Assembly (NCBI GenBank): GCA_964035575.1
Contig: OZ037931.1
Span: forward strand, 753,567-817,566
Length of the DNA: 64,000 nucleotides
From: Rhynchopus sp. YZ270_cl-10
Lineage: Eukaryota > Euglenozoa > Diplonemea > Diplonemida > Diplonemidae
Direction: 5' to 3'
Positions within the stretch are counted from its first letter, which is position 1, and each line of letters starts with the position of its first letter. Both the position numbers and the translations under genes were made by a program. The notes below the pieces were generated by a model. That model was not told the origin of the DNA. It saw only the letters and a list, made by a program, of their open reading frames with translations, and did no database searches. Shown one piece after another: positions 1 to 10,262 of this stretch.

Positions 1-2002
1 CATTTTTTTTTTTTCAATTTTTAAATGCACCGTCTTTCTCACGTTCTGACCAAAAACCCTTTGTCTTGTTCTTCTTCAACTTACAAAGTACTACAATGAA
101 ATACAATACAAAAACAAACAGAGCAGCAAAAACAAAAACAAAAACAAAGTTGAAACAAACTTTTCAAAACCCTTTTGTCTTGAAGAGTACGAAAACAACT
201 TTAGGTGACTGTGCCCAGAGCGGAGAGGCTACGTCTTACTCAGGTCGTGCTGTGAAGGCGAATCGTGTGCTAATACAGAAAAGTATCAGTCAAAGGCTGT
301 CCTTGCTGACGCATGGCAAAAACAATCTTTTTTTTTTTTTTTACCCAACTGTTCCTTTTCTGACACAGTTGCTCCTCAATAGAAGCAAAACCCATATATC
401 ATTTTGATGTGTTATTGATTGCGCCTCTGAAGGCCTTACCGGTTTTTCTTCGTATTTTTTTTTTTTTTTGTGAATTTTTGGGCGTGTGTTTGATAATATG
501 GGGGTAATTCTTGCGCAGAATATGGCCCCAAAAGCGTGTGTGTTCATGTGTGGATGCTTGCAGAGGGGTGACAACCCAAGGGACTGTGTCACCCCCCCCT
601 GCTCGTTTGTTTTGTTATCGATGTGGCTGCTATGTGAGGGGGGCACATTTTCCTCGACTGACAAAGTTTTCTCTTCTGTTTTTTTTGTTTGTTTATTTGG
701 TTTATTTGGTTTGTTATTTTTTTTTACTCTTTTTTTTTTTACCCAGGATGGTGTGGCTCACGCCAAAATAAAGTGTTTTTTTTTTTGTACTTTTGTGGTA
801 CAAAAAAGGGGGTTTTTTGAGCCCCACTGCAGGAGGTACACAAAAATTTTTTTTATCAGAACAGTGTAGTTGCCATTTGTGCAAAAGCTTCTCCACTGTC
901 TTTTTTTCTTCGGTAGTTAGACCAGGGTTTTTGTTTGCTACAACAACCCGAAATATTTTTCGGGTGGATTTTTTTTCAAAGATGACTAAGCACAGCGAGG
1001 CTTGAATCTCATCTTATCAGATTTTTCTCTTTATTTTTTATGTCATACCACTGACCAGAAAGACACCGATTTGAATGGAAAAAGTACATGAAGTTGATTT
1101 TCTCTCTTTCACGGTTTTCCCCTTTTTCCCTCAACAAAGGCACATTTAGTGTACCCTATTATACCTTTCTATTTCAGTAGACTAGAAAGTATATGAAATA
1201 ATTTTATTTCAACATTATTGAAGTGGCGTCTTACCCCCATACGCCACCCCGATTATGGACAGGCTAATTTGGTTCTGGAAATGCGATTTCTCTCCCCCCC
1301 CACTCTCCCCCTCGGAAAGTTCGAAAAAAAAAAAAAAAAAATAGCTAAAAAAAACACCCCAATTATGGACCCCCTTGTGTTCAGCCTTTTAATTGGATGT
1401 ACTTAGGGAAAACTCCTGCGGCTTAAAGAAAACGCTATTCTCCCAAAAGGCGCAGCAGCCCCGTATATGTCATCTTTGCTTTTATGTTCTCCCCCCTTTC
1501 CGCCCCCCCCTTTTTTTTTTTCCAAAGATGAAAAAGCAACAGGGGGCTTAGAGTTATTATTATCTGAGCTTTATTTCTCTTCTCTCTCTCTCTCTCCCCA
1601 TCTCTTTCCCTGTCTTAACGACCCCTGGTCATGCTGCAAAAGTAAACAAACAAATAAGGGTAGCACAATTAAAAATATTGTTTAGTGTCCTGCGCGCGAA
1701 CAGATTTTTGGAAATCCAAAAAAAAAAAATAATTGGGACACAACTACAAAAAAAATAATTTTTATGGTTGGTAGGTTGAAGTCAGGACGGACGAAGTCTC
1801 GGAGGGCCCTAAGGGGGAAGGTAGGTAGGGCACTTCTGTCTGGGAAAAAGTGACCAGAAAAAAAAAAAAATGTTGGGGTCCCGTGCTCCCAAATGTGCGA
1901 AATAAGCAAGAAATAAGAATTTTTGCGCACACGTGTATAAAAAAAAATCCGCCTCCGGCGGGGTTCGTTTTCGAGGATTTTCAGAGATCTCACGTTATGA
2001 AG
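1..2002. other. Gene-free stretch, T-tract rich
   Basis: No reading frame here shows a protein-like composition. The open frames are poly-Phe/Lys translations of T or A runs. The only structured item I can name is a copy of the CTAAGC...GCTTAG-type hairpin repeat at 981-1018. A CT-rich microsatellite lies near 1580-1600. Confidence 0.6.
981..1018 (+). repeat. Hairpin repeat B, copy 1 (diverged)
   Basis: Diverged copy of a recurring unit of about 38 bp. It starts with GATGACTAAGCAC and ends with a CATCTTAT-like word followed by a T-rich tract. In the better copies (9173, 18067) CTAAGC pairs with GCTTAG and GATGA pairs with TCATC, giving a stem-loop. Confidence 0.6.
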
Positions 2003-3380
2003 ATTTCCTTAAGAAACCTTGAATCTCATATTTCAGAATAGTAGTACCTTAGAGTGTTTTTGGACACACATGTGACCCCACCGTGGAGAGCAATCGACTC
2101 GTGCAATCAAAAGAAAGTGGAGAAAAGGTACAAGAATAAAAAAAGTTGGGTACCGTGCGCCTGCGGCGCTGCCTGTTCCCTACCAGTTTCTACAGGCAAA
2201 CATTTGCCCCCTTTACCTTACACTGACGGGTTTTGACCAAAACCAAGAACTTGTCCATTTCGGCAAATTGACCCTACCACAGAACGGACGGATTCCGAAA
2301 ATGCAAATGCCGGTGTTTTCGCGCATTTTCATGTTTCAAGACGTCAGGATCAGGGAGAGAAAATCTGGTTGTGGGATTTACCTTGGCCCTCTTTACCCTA
2401 CATGGATTTTGACCAAAACCAAGAATTTGGCCATTTCGGCAAAGTGACCCCACCACAGTGCGGACGGATTCCGGAAATCCCAATCGCGGTATGTTTTCGG
2501 GCTGAAAACCCACTGTTTTTTCAGGGGAAAAAATTGCTTCCAAATGTCGGAATTTTCCGAATTTTCCTGAAAATGACCCTTGTTTACGAGTATGGGTTCA
2601 TATTTTGCGAAAATTTAACCTATTAGCCACTAGGTGCCCATATATGGGCACATTAATCAGCACCTGCGTCTGAGACAATTTTTTTTTTTCAAAAGTGAAA
2701 AAAAAAATTTTTATAGGCCTCCGCTGACCAAAAATGTGTGATTCCCCCATTTTTTTTTTTTTTTTTTCCTTCCCCCACCCACCCAAAATCACCCACCACT
2801 TAGGGAAATTCGTGAAAAAGGGGTTTTTTTGGGGTTTTTTAGGGTTTTCAGCGCACTATCAAAACATGGCAAGAGTCTCCAAGACAATAAAATTTTGTCA
2901 AAAGTGAAAAAAATTTTTTTTAATAGATTCCGGGAGGTTGAAATGTGTGATTCCCCTATTTTTTTTGGATTTTTTAGAATTTTGTTTTTGATTTTTTCCG
3001 CCACCCACAACACGCACACCAAGGAAAATGCGTGAAACAGGGACGGTCACAGCCTAACGAATGCGATTTTTCGATTTTGATTCTCAGAACCGCAGAAGTC
3101 CCCGAAGACCATACCAAACCACCTAGAGGACCCAAAAAATGCGCCATCGCCCCAGTTTTGACCCAGAAACACTCAGATGATTCCAAAACAAAGAACGGGA
3201 AAAAAACCCCCACCCCCCTTAGTGGCTAATAGGTTAAGTCACTAAAATTTTGTCCATTTTTCCGTATTCACCCCACCACAAGCCGGGATTGGCTCAGAAA
3301 TGCAACAAAACGCCCCAGAGATAGGAAATAGCCTGAAAAGAGGGCAAAATAGGTGAGGGAAAAATTATTTTTTTTTGACT
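2003..3380 (+). repeat. Long interspersed non-coding repeat C, copy 1
   Basis: The left edge reads TTTCCTTAAGAAACC. The body holds the words ACATGTGACCCCACCGTGGA, GTACCGTGCGCCTGCGGCGC and two degenerate tandem blocks containing CTTGTCCATTTCGGCAAA-like words (about 2228-2330 and 2410-2520). A second + copy lies at 22742-23460 and inverted copies at 38.4-39.9 kb. No coding capacity is seen. It is probably a non-autonomous mobile element. A second element (2619-3233) is inserted inside it. Confidence 0.75.
2619..3233. mobile_element. TTAA-flanked inverted-repeat element, piggyBac-like MITE
   Basis: The element begins CCTATTAGCCACTA and ends with its reverse complement TAGTGGCTAATAGG. TTAA sits on both sides, at 2615-2618 and 3234-3237. 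The paralogous repeat at 22742-23460 has the uninterrupted join GAAAATTTAAGTCACTAA near 23354-23371, so this is an insertion with a 4-bp TTAA duplication. TTAA targeting is typical of the piggyBac superfamily, and also of Kolobok. The 615-bp element has no transposase frame. Inside it an approximate duplication is visible, with two blocks containing AATGTGTGATTCCCC. Confidence 0.8.
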
Positions 3381-3763
3381 AGTTATTTTTTTTTTGCGTG
3401 CGTGCGAACAGATTTTTGGGGAGCGGTGGGACACTAAACAAGGTTTTTAATTGTGCTACCCTAAGCAAAAAAAGTACAAAATCTGGTGTGGCTGAAAGGT
3501 GCTATTTTCTGCTACTTTCTGCTACTTTCTGCTACTTTCTGCTATTCTGGGGTCGTCAGCCACACCAAAATCAAGTAGCAAAAGCAAAAACAAAACAAAA
3601 CAAACTTTCAATCTCCCCATCTCTTTATTATTATCTTATTGTGGCTGAGAAAGAGGATAAGTCGTAATCTCATACAAAGGAACGCGCCCTTCCTCTCCAA
3701 CCCCACGTCTACAAAACTATCAAAATTAAAACAGAAGCACAAAGCACTTTCAAAAAACAGACA

Positions 3764-3832
3764 GTGGAGATTTGCACCAACTGTGGCAACACAACCGAGG
3801 CAACTACACTACTCCAAACAATTTATCAAAAA
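3764..3832 (+). repeat. Repeat I, copy 1
   Basis: A unit of about 70 bp that starts GTGGAGATT, contains CTGTGGCAACACAACCGAGG and CAACTACACTACTCCAA, and ends CAATTTATCAAAAA followed by an A tract. At least five more copies occur, all in the same orientation, at 13677, 41805, 42373, 43088 and 46364. The A-rich 3' end suggests a short retroposon or a recurrent RNA 3' end; neither is proved. Confidence 0.75.
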
Positions 3833-4445
3833 CAAAAAAAAAAAAAACGTTTTCAAACCCCCTTATTATCTTCTTTGGGCATTTTGTGAATACCTAAAAA
3901 GTGCCTGCACCGTGTATGAACGTATGGGGAAGCCGTCTGTACTCATCTCATCACACAGCAGCTACTGGGTTGGGAAAAGGGGGAGGAAAGGGGCAGGTGG
4001 GGTATTAGTGTAGACGTGTGTGTCTTAAAATCATTTTTTTTTTGTGGGGTCATTTTTTTTAGAATACGGTCAAGGGATGAGGAGTGCCGGATTAGATTCT
4101 GAGAAATGTACTTGAAAGCAAAATAGGTAGGTTATGTGAGAGCGAAACAAATGCTCATTGTCCTGGATACGTCGTGGATTACCAAAAGGTCTGGGCGATT
4201 ATTCCTGAGTGCAAGGGAAAGTACAGTCCATGGCGAAAAAATGTGTGGTGTTGTGTTTAGAGCATATTATCCCATCTTTATACACTCTCGTCTTGTTGTG
4301 AACTGAACGGAGGAAAAAAGTAGACCGACAGAGCAAAAAAAAAAGGTAAAAAGAAAACTGTTTCCTCAATTTTATTTTATTTTTTCAAACGGGGTGGGGG
4401 GGCAAATCAGCCCCCTGACCCCGCTCCAATCATTTTTTGGAGTGT

Positions 4446-4492
4446 CAGTGCCTGCGTCCCAGAGGCGTTTGCACTATCAACTTCACTTTTTT
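4446..4492 (+). repeat. Repeat H, copy 1
   Basis: About 44 bp starting CAGTGCCTGCGTCCCAGAGG and ending ATCAACTTCAC before a T run. It is essentially identical to 5594-5639 except for the T-run tail, and related to 58858-58920. Here it abuts a fragment of repeat A (4499-4537). Confidence 0.75.
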
Positions 4493-5593
4493 TTTTAGGT
4501 ACACTGTCGACGAGAGGTCTTTGTATTTCAAGTCAACTTTTTTTTTTCTTCTGGCATTTAAGTGACAACCAAAGGAGACTTCGCACTCATCTCATCTGTT
4601 CTCTCTTGTTCTGGTCGGCGGATTTCATTGTGTTTTTGTGGGGGTTTTTTTTTGAGGGGGGTTTTTTTTTCTATGACATGTAGTCAAAAGCAAGCGTATG
4701 TTTTATGTGTTTTTTTTCCCCTTTTTTTTCCCCTTCTTTGCTGCCACTCCAACGAACGCAATATAAGAAAAAAAAATGTTACTGTTTTGTGATTTTCTTT
4801 CACACAGAAGGGAACAGCGATGGTATTGTTCTACCGCAGACCCTGCTCCGTTGAAGAAAAGCAAGATGCGAACAGTGCCCCTCTCCCCTCTTCCCCCCCC
4901 CCCCCCCGAAGTGACCCTTCACCACCACAGAAATTTGTTTTATTCTCTTCCTATTGGTTTTTCATCGTGCTTTATGTCTTTCACATTATTTCTCAAAAAA
5001 AAAAAATCTGCCCCCTCATCCCTTCCCCAAGTGCTTATTTCTCCGTTTAAAACGATTTTCTTTAGGTAACTATCGCAACAGGCTATAGCTTCATCTTACA
5101 AACCTTTTTTTTTTTTTGGAAAAAAAAATTTGATTACTCATCAAAGCACAGAGGGCTTTGTATATCAAGTCAATTTTTTTTTTTGTCCAGTAGCGGGCAG
5201 AGAGAGAGAGAGAGAGAAGGGGAAAAAAAACAAAAATGTTCACACACGAACTTTTCCTCTCCAGCACTTTTCTATCTTCCCACAGAAACCCCGCTCCCTC
5301 CCTTCTCCCGATAAAACGTTCTCTTTGCCACGGCTAAAGATAATAAACAAAACAGTTTTTTTTTTTTTTTTGTTCTCTCTATCGTCTTATAAAAACCTTT
5401 TTCTTTTCTTTTTATAACGAAAACTACAAAAAACAAGCCAATCTATTGCTGGGTTGAAAACCGGCCCCTTTCCCCCCAAAAGGCCAGACGAAGGGGTGCA
5501 AATCTGTCCCGTTCTCTGCCGTGGTTCTTGGAGGTGGTGTGTTCGATCCCATGGCATAGTGCCGTTGCAGTGTTCGTAATAAATCTTTTCTTC

Positions 5594-5639
5594 CAGTGCC
5601 TGCGTCCCAGAGGCGTTTGCACTATCAACTTCACTTTCT
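5594..5639 (+). repeat. Repeat H, copy 2
   Basis: Second near-identical copy of the unit starting CAGTGCCTGCGTCCCAGAGG, same orientation, again running into a pyrimidine tract. Confidence 0.75.
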
Positions 5640-6925
5640 TTTAAACCATGGGGGTTGTTTTTTTTTTTTTATTGTAGATGCAACAGATATCTTCTGTCTC
5701 AACGTTGTCGTACCAAAAAAGGCTACAAAGCTAACACTGAGCATCCGGACCTTCAAGTAGATGTGTCCAAGTGCTCAAATGGTGCTTCAAATAAAAAAGT
5801 GGCGTGTTCCCCCCAAAAGTGTTAAAAAAAAAAAATCTAAAACGCAAGGAAGGGGTGAAGGAGGTGAACTGCGCTCCCAATAATAAGGCTTGCAATTTTG
5901 CCATTTCTGTCGGCAAATAGCAGGTGTGGAAGAAGCGTTAAACGCATCAAACAACTACAAAAGGGGGGGGGGGCGAGGGAATGAGAAGTGAATACTTTAC
6001 ACACAAAAAAAAAATCTTTTAAAGAACTGAATGAGCAATCAATCCATTGGGGAGAGAAAAAAATTTCTCCCAAGACACTAACAGCCGCCAACTGATCTTT
6101 ATAACGTTCTTCCGGAAAGATATTGAGTATTTTTTCTTCTTCTTCTTCTCGTTGAACGCCTACAGGGTTCGCAGCATCTGTCTGGCACAATGTGATGAAA
6201 CTTTTCAGGGAGGAAATGCTTATCATGAAAGACTTATTATCAAAGATCTTGACATTGGTTTTGTGTCTGGTTTCTAAATCACAGTTTCAGGGGGGAAGCC
6301 CCCAAATCTTCATCATGCCAGCAAAAAACCATTGTGGATGTCGCAAGGAAGGCATGGGAAAAAGCGGGGACAAAAAAAGAGCGCAAAATGGTGTAGCCCG
6401 GTTTTGGATGACCCAAGAATGGCCCAATCGTGGTTTAAATCGATGGGCGGGCCACACCACAAAATTTGAAAAAAAAAAAATCAAAAACTTCATAAAAACC
6501 CATTCAAACCAAACCCCCTTCCCACGTTCTGACTAATGAGTCACTTTTTTCCTCTTTTCTTTAGAGTTGTATTTTGATATCCTTTTTTTCCCCCCGAAGT
6601 GGGTATTACCGACCACTTCCTGTTTTCCCGCTCGTTTTTTTTTTTTTTTTTTTTTTTTTTCTCTTCTTTTTTTCTCTTTATGTGTTGACCCTCTCAAATA
6701 CTTTCAATTCTGTGAACTGAAAGTATAGAATCTAATCTCTATTGCATGATTTAGCGAGGCTTTTAAATCGTTCTGCGCGGGTCTTTTCTTTTCAGTTTCA
6801 ATGAAGAGCTCTGTTTTTTAGGCACATTTTTCTTGGAGTTTTGAGGTACACTGTCACAAAGAGGCTGTTGTATTTCAGCTCAAGTTTTTTTTTTTTTTTT
6901 TTTTTTTGTTCTCGAAAAAGAGGAA

Positions 6926-7022
6926 GGCCTGCATGGTTGGGGAGGGGCACACCCGGTACATCGGTCATTGTACCAAGGTACACTGTTCACGAGAGGGTTT
7001 TTTTTTGTATTTCAAGTCAACT
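6926..7022 (+). repeat. Repeat A, copy 1 (5'-shortened)
   Basis: Copy of a unit of about 118 bp. It contains CTGCATGGTTGGG, the palindrome TGTACCAAGGTACA and the ending TGTATTTCAAGTCAAC before a T run. Other large copies are at 7333, 22344, 25745, 41389 and 53631, all on the + strand. Confidence 0.75.
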
Positions 7023-7332
7023 TTTTTTTGAAGTGTTTTTTTCCCCCCCACAAATATCCCCTCTAGTCGTCTGCAAAAAGCATAACCTTTTCTTCATGGG
7101 GTAAGAAAAAAAATAATTGGGGAAAGTGATTCCCTTCGAAAATGAATTTGGTACCGTGTGAACCTGCTGCAATTTTGTGCTCCCTTTCAAAAGGAAAGAA
7201 AATCGTAAAGACCCATGTCCCCATTTGTTATTATTGATATGTGCGCACGAGAGGCGCGTTCATAATTTTCAAAAGTCTTCTCTTTATCATTTGTTTAAGT
7301 GACTAAGGCTTAAGTTTATATTCCCAAACTTT

Positions 7333-7442
7333 ATGACCACGAAATGGATGTAGGACTGCATGGTTGGGTGTGCACCCCCGTACACCCGGGTCATTGTACC
7401 AAGGTACACTGTCTCAAGAAGGCTTTGTATTTCAAGTCAACC
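7333..7442 (+). repeat. Repeat A, copy 2
   Basis: Nearly full copy. It starts ACCACGAAATGGATGTAGG, carries the palindrome TGTACCAAGGTACA, and ends TTTGTATTTCAAGTCAACC. Confidence 0.8.
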
Positions 7443-7850
7443 TTTTATTTGTACTTGTGCTTTCATCCGGATGACTGGCATCGTACGTGGGTCAGTTGGA
7501 GGTGCCTGTATTAACAACTTCACTTTTATTTCCCGAAGTCTTTTCCCCCCCCTTTTTTTTTATTAGCCCTGAGAGTGGATTTGTGGTCTGTAGAACCGCA
7601 CACCCCTTCGTTCACGTTTCCCACCAACAGTACATGTAACCCAAAAAAAAAAAAAATACAAACAAAAAAAGGGACACCCACTCTTTCTCTAACTATTTGG
7701 GACAACAGTTTTGTTGGTACAAAAAATTCGTGCAGAATCCACTCTCATAGAAAGGAACACCTATGTAACGATTTTGCTTTTTTTTTTTTTTTTTTTTTTT
7801 ATTCCTACAAGCGTAGCTTAAAGGAGAAATAGTTCCTCAGATACGGTCGC

Positions 7851-8224
7851 CAATCACCCCTCAAACAGGGTAATTGTGCAATCAACGAAAAATATTTATT
7901 ACAATCAACTATGTTCATTATGGAGTCCTGCTTGGATAGCGCGCGACTCGCTTATGATGCGGTCGTAGAAGGTTGGGATCGTTTTGTGTTTGTACGTGCG
8001 AGAGGATGAAGGTACGGCTTTGGTGGGTTTGGACGATGGTGACCTGCGGGAGAGTTTTCGGACAAAAACAGAAGATATGGTCTAAGAAAATAAATTGAGT
8101 GAACACTGTGCAAGACCTCAAATTATGTGAGGAGATACACGAATGAAAATTAATGACAAACAAAAAAATGATAAACAGCAATCAACGAAAAAACCTTTTT
8201 TCCTTTTACTTACCTATCAGAGTT
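7851..8224 (+). repeat. Repeat G, copy 1, interrupted by a SINE
   Basis: The flanks read CAATCACCCC...GGGTAATTGTGCAATCAACG on the left and CTTTTACTTACC(C)TATCAGAGTT on the right. The uninterrupted relative is at 14258-14342. The 300-bp interruption (7878-8192) is the SINE plus its target duplication. Confidence 0.75.
7893..8177 (+). mobile_element. tRNA-derived SINE with 15-bp target-site duplication
   Basis: The 285-bp insert is flanked by the 15-bp direct repeat GCAATCAACGAAAAA (7878-7892 and 8178-8192). The empty site survives at 14258-14342. From 7922 it reads like a tRNA: a GGAGTCC acceptor arm, then GCT-TGGAT-AGC as a short D arm, an anticodon-like stem-loop with loop TTATGAT, and GGTTGGGATC resembling an internal B box. 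The 3' end is A-rich, near 8155-8177. A long target duplication, a tRNA-like head and an A-rich tail are the hallmarks of LINE-mobilised SINEs. No LINE was recognised in the window. Confidence 0.75.
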
Positions 8225-8431
8225 ACTATTTTTTTTTTTTTTTCGGGGTTTTTCGCAGCCCCTCCGCTACGTTTTCAGATTTTTTTTGAGTTCTGTTGCG
8301 GGGGTTTTTTTTTCACCCTGCGCCAGTGTCTTATCCAGGAATTCAGATTTCAAGATTGGGGGGTCAGCTGTTTTTGTGCCCAAAAATTTTTCAGCCCTGC
8401 TGACCAGGGACATTGGGAACTGTATTTTTTT

Positions 8432-8600
8432 TGCGGAGCAAAAAAAAATCAAACAAATGGCGCCGCAGGCAAAAAAAAATTTAGGGCACGGTGTAAAAAT
8501 CTAGCTTTTTCAGCACAGAGTCACACATCGAATCCTTTTTTGCGGAGCAAAAAAGGAAAAATGGCGCCGCAGGCAAAAAAAAATTGAGGTACAGCCTGGA
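8432..8600 (+). repeat. Repeat D, copy 1
   Basis: Two blocks carry GCGGAGCAAAAA and ATGGCGCCGCAGGC, separated by a stretch with ACGGTGTAAAAAT. The same order is found at 9611-9768 (+) and, inverted, at 47284-47480 inside Arp2 intron 1. Confidence 0.75.
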
Positions 8601-8860
8601 TGGTGCGGTCAGCAACCCAGTTCCCATGGTACTCCCGTGGCTTCAACACCATGGGATATTTTTTTTTTTTTTTTCTTTTTTTCAGACTTCTGTTGCGCCG
8701 CAACAGAACTTTATACGGTAGCGGAGCCCCTGGTTTTTCGCCTCCCCCTTAGGTATCTAGGCCGTTGTATTTCAAATCAACTTTTTTTCTCCCTTCACTT
8801 CTCTTGTAGAACCTCCACAGTACATTATTTTATATGGGAATGGCAGCAGGTTTTTTTAGG

Positions 8861-8900
8861 TGATGAAGCACGAGAGGCTTAGGATCATCTTTATAAGCCT
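8861..8900 (+). repeat. Hairpin repeat B, copy 2
   Basis: Reads TGATGAAGCACGAGAGGCTT and then AGGATCATCTTTATAAGCC, followed by a pyrimidine-rich tract. The first strand of the stem is shortened relative to the consensus. Confidence 0.7.
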
Positions 8901-9172
8901 TTTCTATTTGTAAAGGGTGTGCAGGTAAAGCAACAAAGGTTTAATCAATAGATGTCATACGTGTCATGTGGCTCAATGACGTTGTTCATTATTTCTTTGG
9001 CATGCTCCATTCACCATATACGTGTCAGTGTCTAGGACTGTGGCCCTACGGAGAGAAGGGGGACGCATGCACGCACCTTCAACTTCCCCTTTTTTACTAT
9101 AAAAGATGGTTGAACCATGCTATAGGGTGTACACAAAAGTCTCCCACCCCTTTCTTCGTAGAAAAGTTTAGA

Positions 9173-9212
9173 AGATGACTAAAGCACGAGAGGCTTAGGT
9201 TCATCTCTAAAC
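9173..9212 (+). repeat. Hairpin repeat B, copy 3 (near consensus)
   Basis: Reads AGATGACTAAAGCACGAGAG, then GCTTAGGTTCATCTCTAAAC, then a T run. The stem GATGA/CTAAGC pairs with GCTTAG/TCATC across the loop ACGAGAG, with one extra A. Confidence 0.8.
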
Positions 9213-9610
9213 TTTTTTTTTCCCCTCTTTTTTTTTTGAAGACGAACTCAGCCCAGAAGAGGCTTTTACGTTCATAGTTTTCTCTCTCTTTTCCCCCCCA
9301 TTTTTTTTTTTTTTGTGAAGTTCCCAAATCAGGGTCCTAGCTTGGTTTTGGAAAAAAATGCCAAATCTGGGTCAGAATTTTTTTTTTTTGGGTCAGCAGA
9401 GGTTTTGGGCCTTGGGGGGCTTGTCTTGGCTTTTTTGGGTTTTCCGAGCTCTACCCTCACTGTGGTGGGGTCATTTCAGAAAAATGGACAAGTTCTTGAC
9501 TGATACAAATTTTTGCCACTACGACTAGTGAGTTGCTCACAACGTTAAGTGGAACGCTACTATAACCATAAAAATCACTTCCCGTTCATAGATCACCCAA
9601 CACAAAATAT

Positions 9611-9768
9611 ATAAAATGGCGCCGCAGGCGAAAAAAATTAGGGTACGGTGTAAAAATGTAGCTTTTTACACCACAGAGTCACTCTACGAACCCTTTTTTG
9701 CGGAGCAAAAAAGGAAAAATGGCGCTGCAGGCAAAAAAAATTGGGTCCAGCCCTGGACGGTGCCGGAT
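9611..9768 (+). repeat. Repeat D, copy 2
   Basis: Same block order as 8432-8600: ATGGCGCCGCAGGCGAAAAA, ACGGTGTAAAAATGTAGC, then GCGGAGCAAAAAAGG and CAGCCCTGGACGGTGC. Confidence 0.75.
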
Positions 9769-9858
9769 TTTTTTGTCGATATTTTTTTTCTTACCCCAGA
9801 AAAGGTGGTGGGCCCCCCCAAAGAGGGGAAAAAATCAGAATTTCCCAATTTCCAAATT

Positions 9859-10160
9859 ACTGGGGGGGGGCGAATAAGAGATCAGGGGTGAATAAGAGAT
9901 CAGGGCCGAATAAGAGATCAGGTTGAGATTTTGGGGGTATTTTTTTTTTTTTTTTTTGCATGCGCCAGGGTTTTATCTTGAAATTTTTTTTTGAAATTTT
10001 ACCCTGTCTACCCGGTCTGGCAAAAAAGTGGTCAAAATATTTTTTTTGCCTCCGGCGAAAATGTCTTTTTGCTTTTTTTCCCCCAAAAAATTTTTTTTAT
10101 TTCTGGCTCGTCCGTTCGCCTAATAAGAGATGCCACATCTCTTATTCGCCCCCCCCCAGT
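9859..10160. mobile_element. MITE with perfect G9/C9 terminal inverted repeats
   Basis: The 5' end is ACTGGGGGGGGGCGAATAAG and the 3' end is its exact complement, ending CCCCCCCCCAGT. The flanks are AATT at 9855-9858 and AATT at 10161-10164. After the 5' repeat, the 18-bp unit CGAATAAGAGATCAGG(GG) occurs three times in tandem. The remaining 200 bp has no coding capacity. The perfect ends suggest a recent insertion. Confidence 0.8.
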
Positions 10161-10262
10161 AATTAATTCCCCCTTTTTTTTTTTTTTTCGTGGGTCGCGA
10201 CCCAGGCACTTGGGTCAGCTTGACCCACTGACCCAGGCAAGCTAGGACTCTGTCCCAAATCC

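Larger units (their letters stand above)
3381..7850. other. Gene-free stretch with short interspersed repeats
   Basis: I see no supportable gene. It contains a small tandem array of the 10-mer TGCTACTTTC (about 3500-3545) and one copy of repeat I (3764-3832). It also holds two copies of repeat H (4446-4492 and 5594-5639), pieces and two larger copies of repeat A (4499-4537, 6845-6885, 6926-7022, 7333-7442), a GA microsatellite (about 5201-5218) and many T tracts, the longest around 6638-6660. Confidence 0.6.
8231..9315. other. Gene-free stretch with hairpin repeats B and repeat D
   Basis: I see no supportable gene. It contains repeat D (8432-8600), two good copies of hairpin B (8861-8900 and 9173-9212), a decayed third (about 9237-9275), and a repeat A fragment near 8760-8785. 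Confidence 0.6.
9316..10262. mobile_element. Possible larger element bounded by weak inverted repeats
   Basis: GGGTCCTAGCTTGG near 9332 matches, in reverse complement, CAAGCTAGGACTC near 10238. Repeat D copy 2 and the AATT-flanked MITE lie inside. The end match is short, so the boundaries are tentative and there is no coding capacity. Confidence 0.35.

Noticed and set aside
5483-5560. Possible tRNA around GTTCGATCCCATGG
   Set aside because: The B-box-like word stands alone; no A box or acceptor stem could be found upstream.
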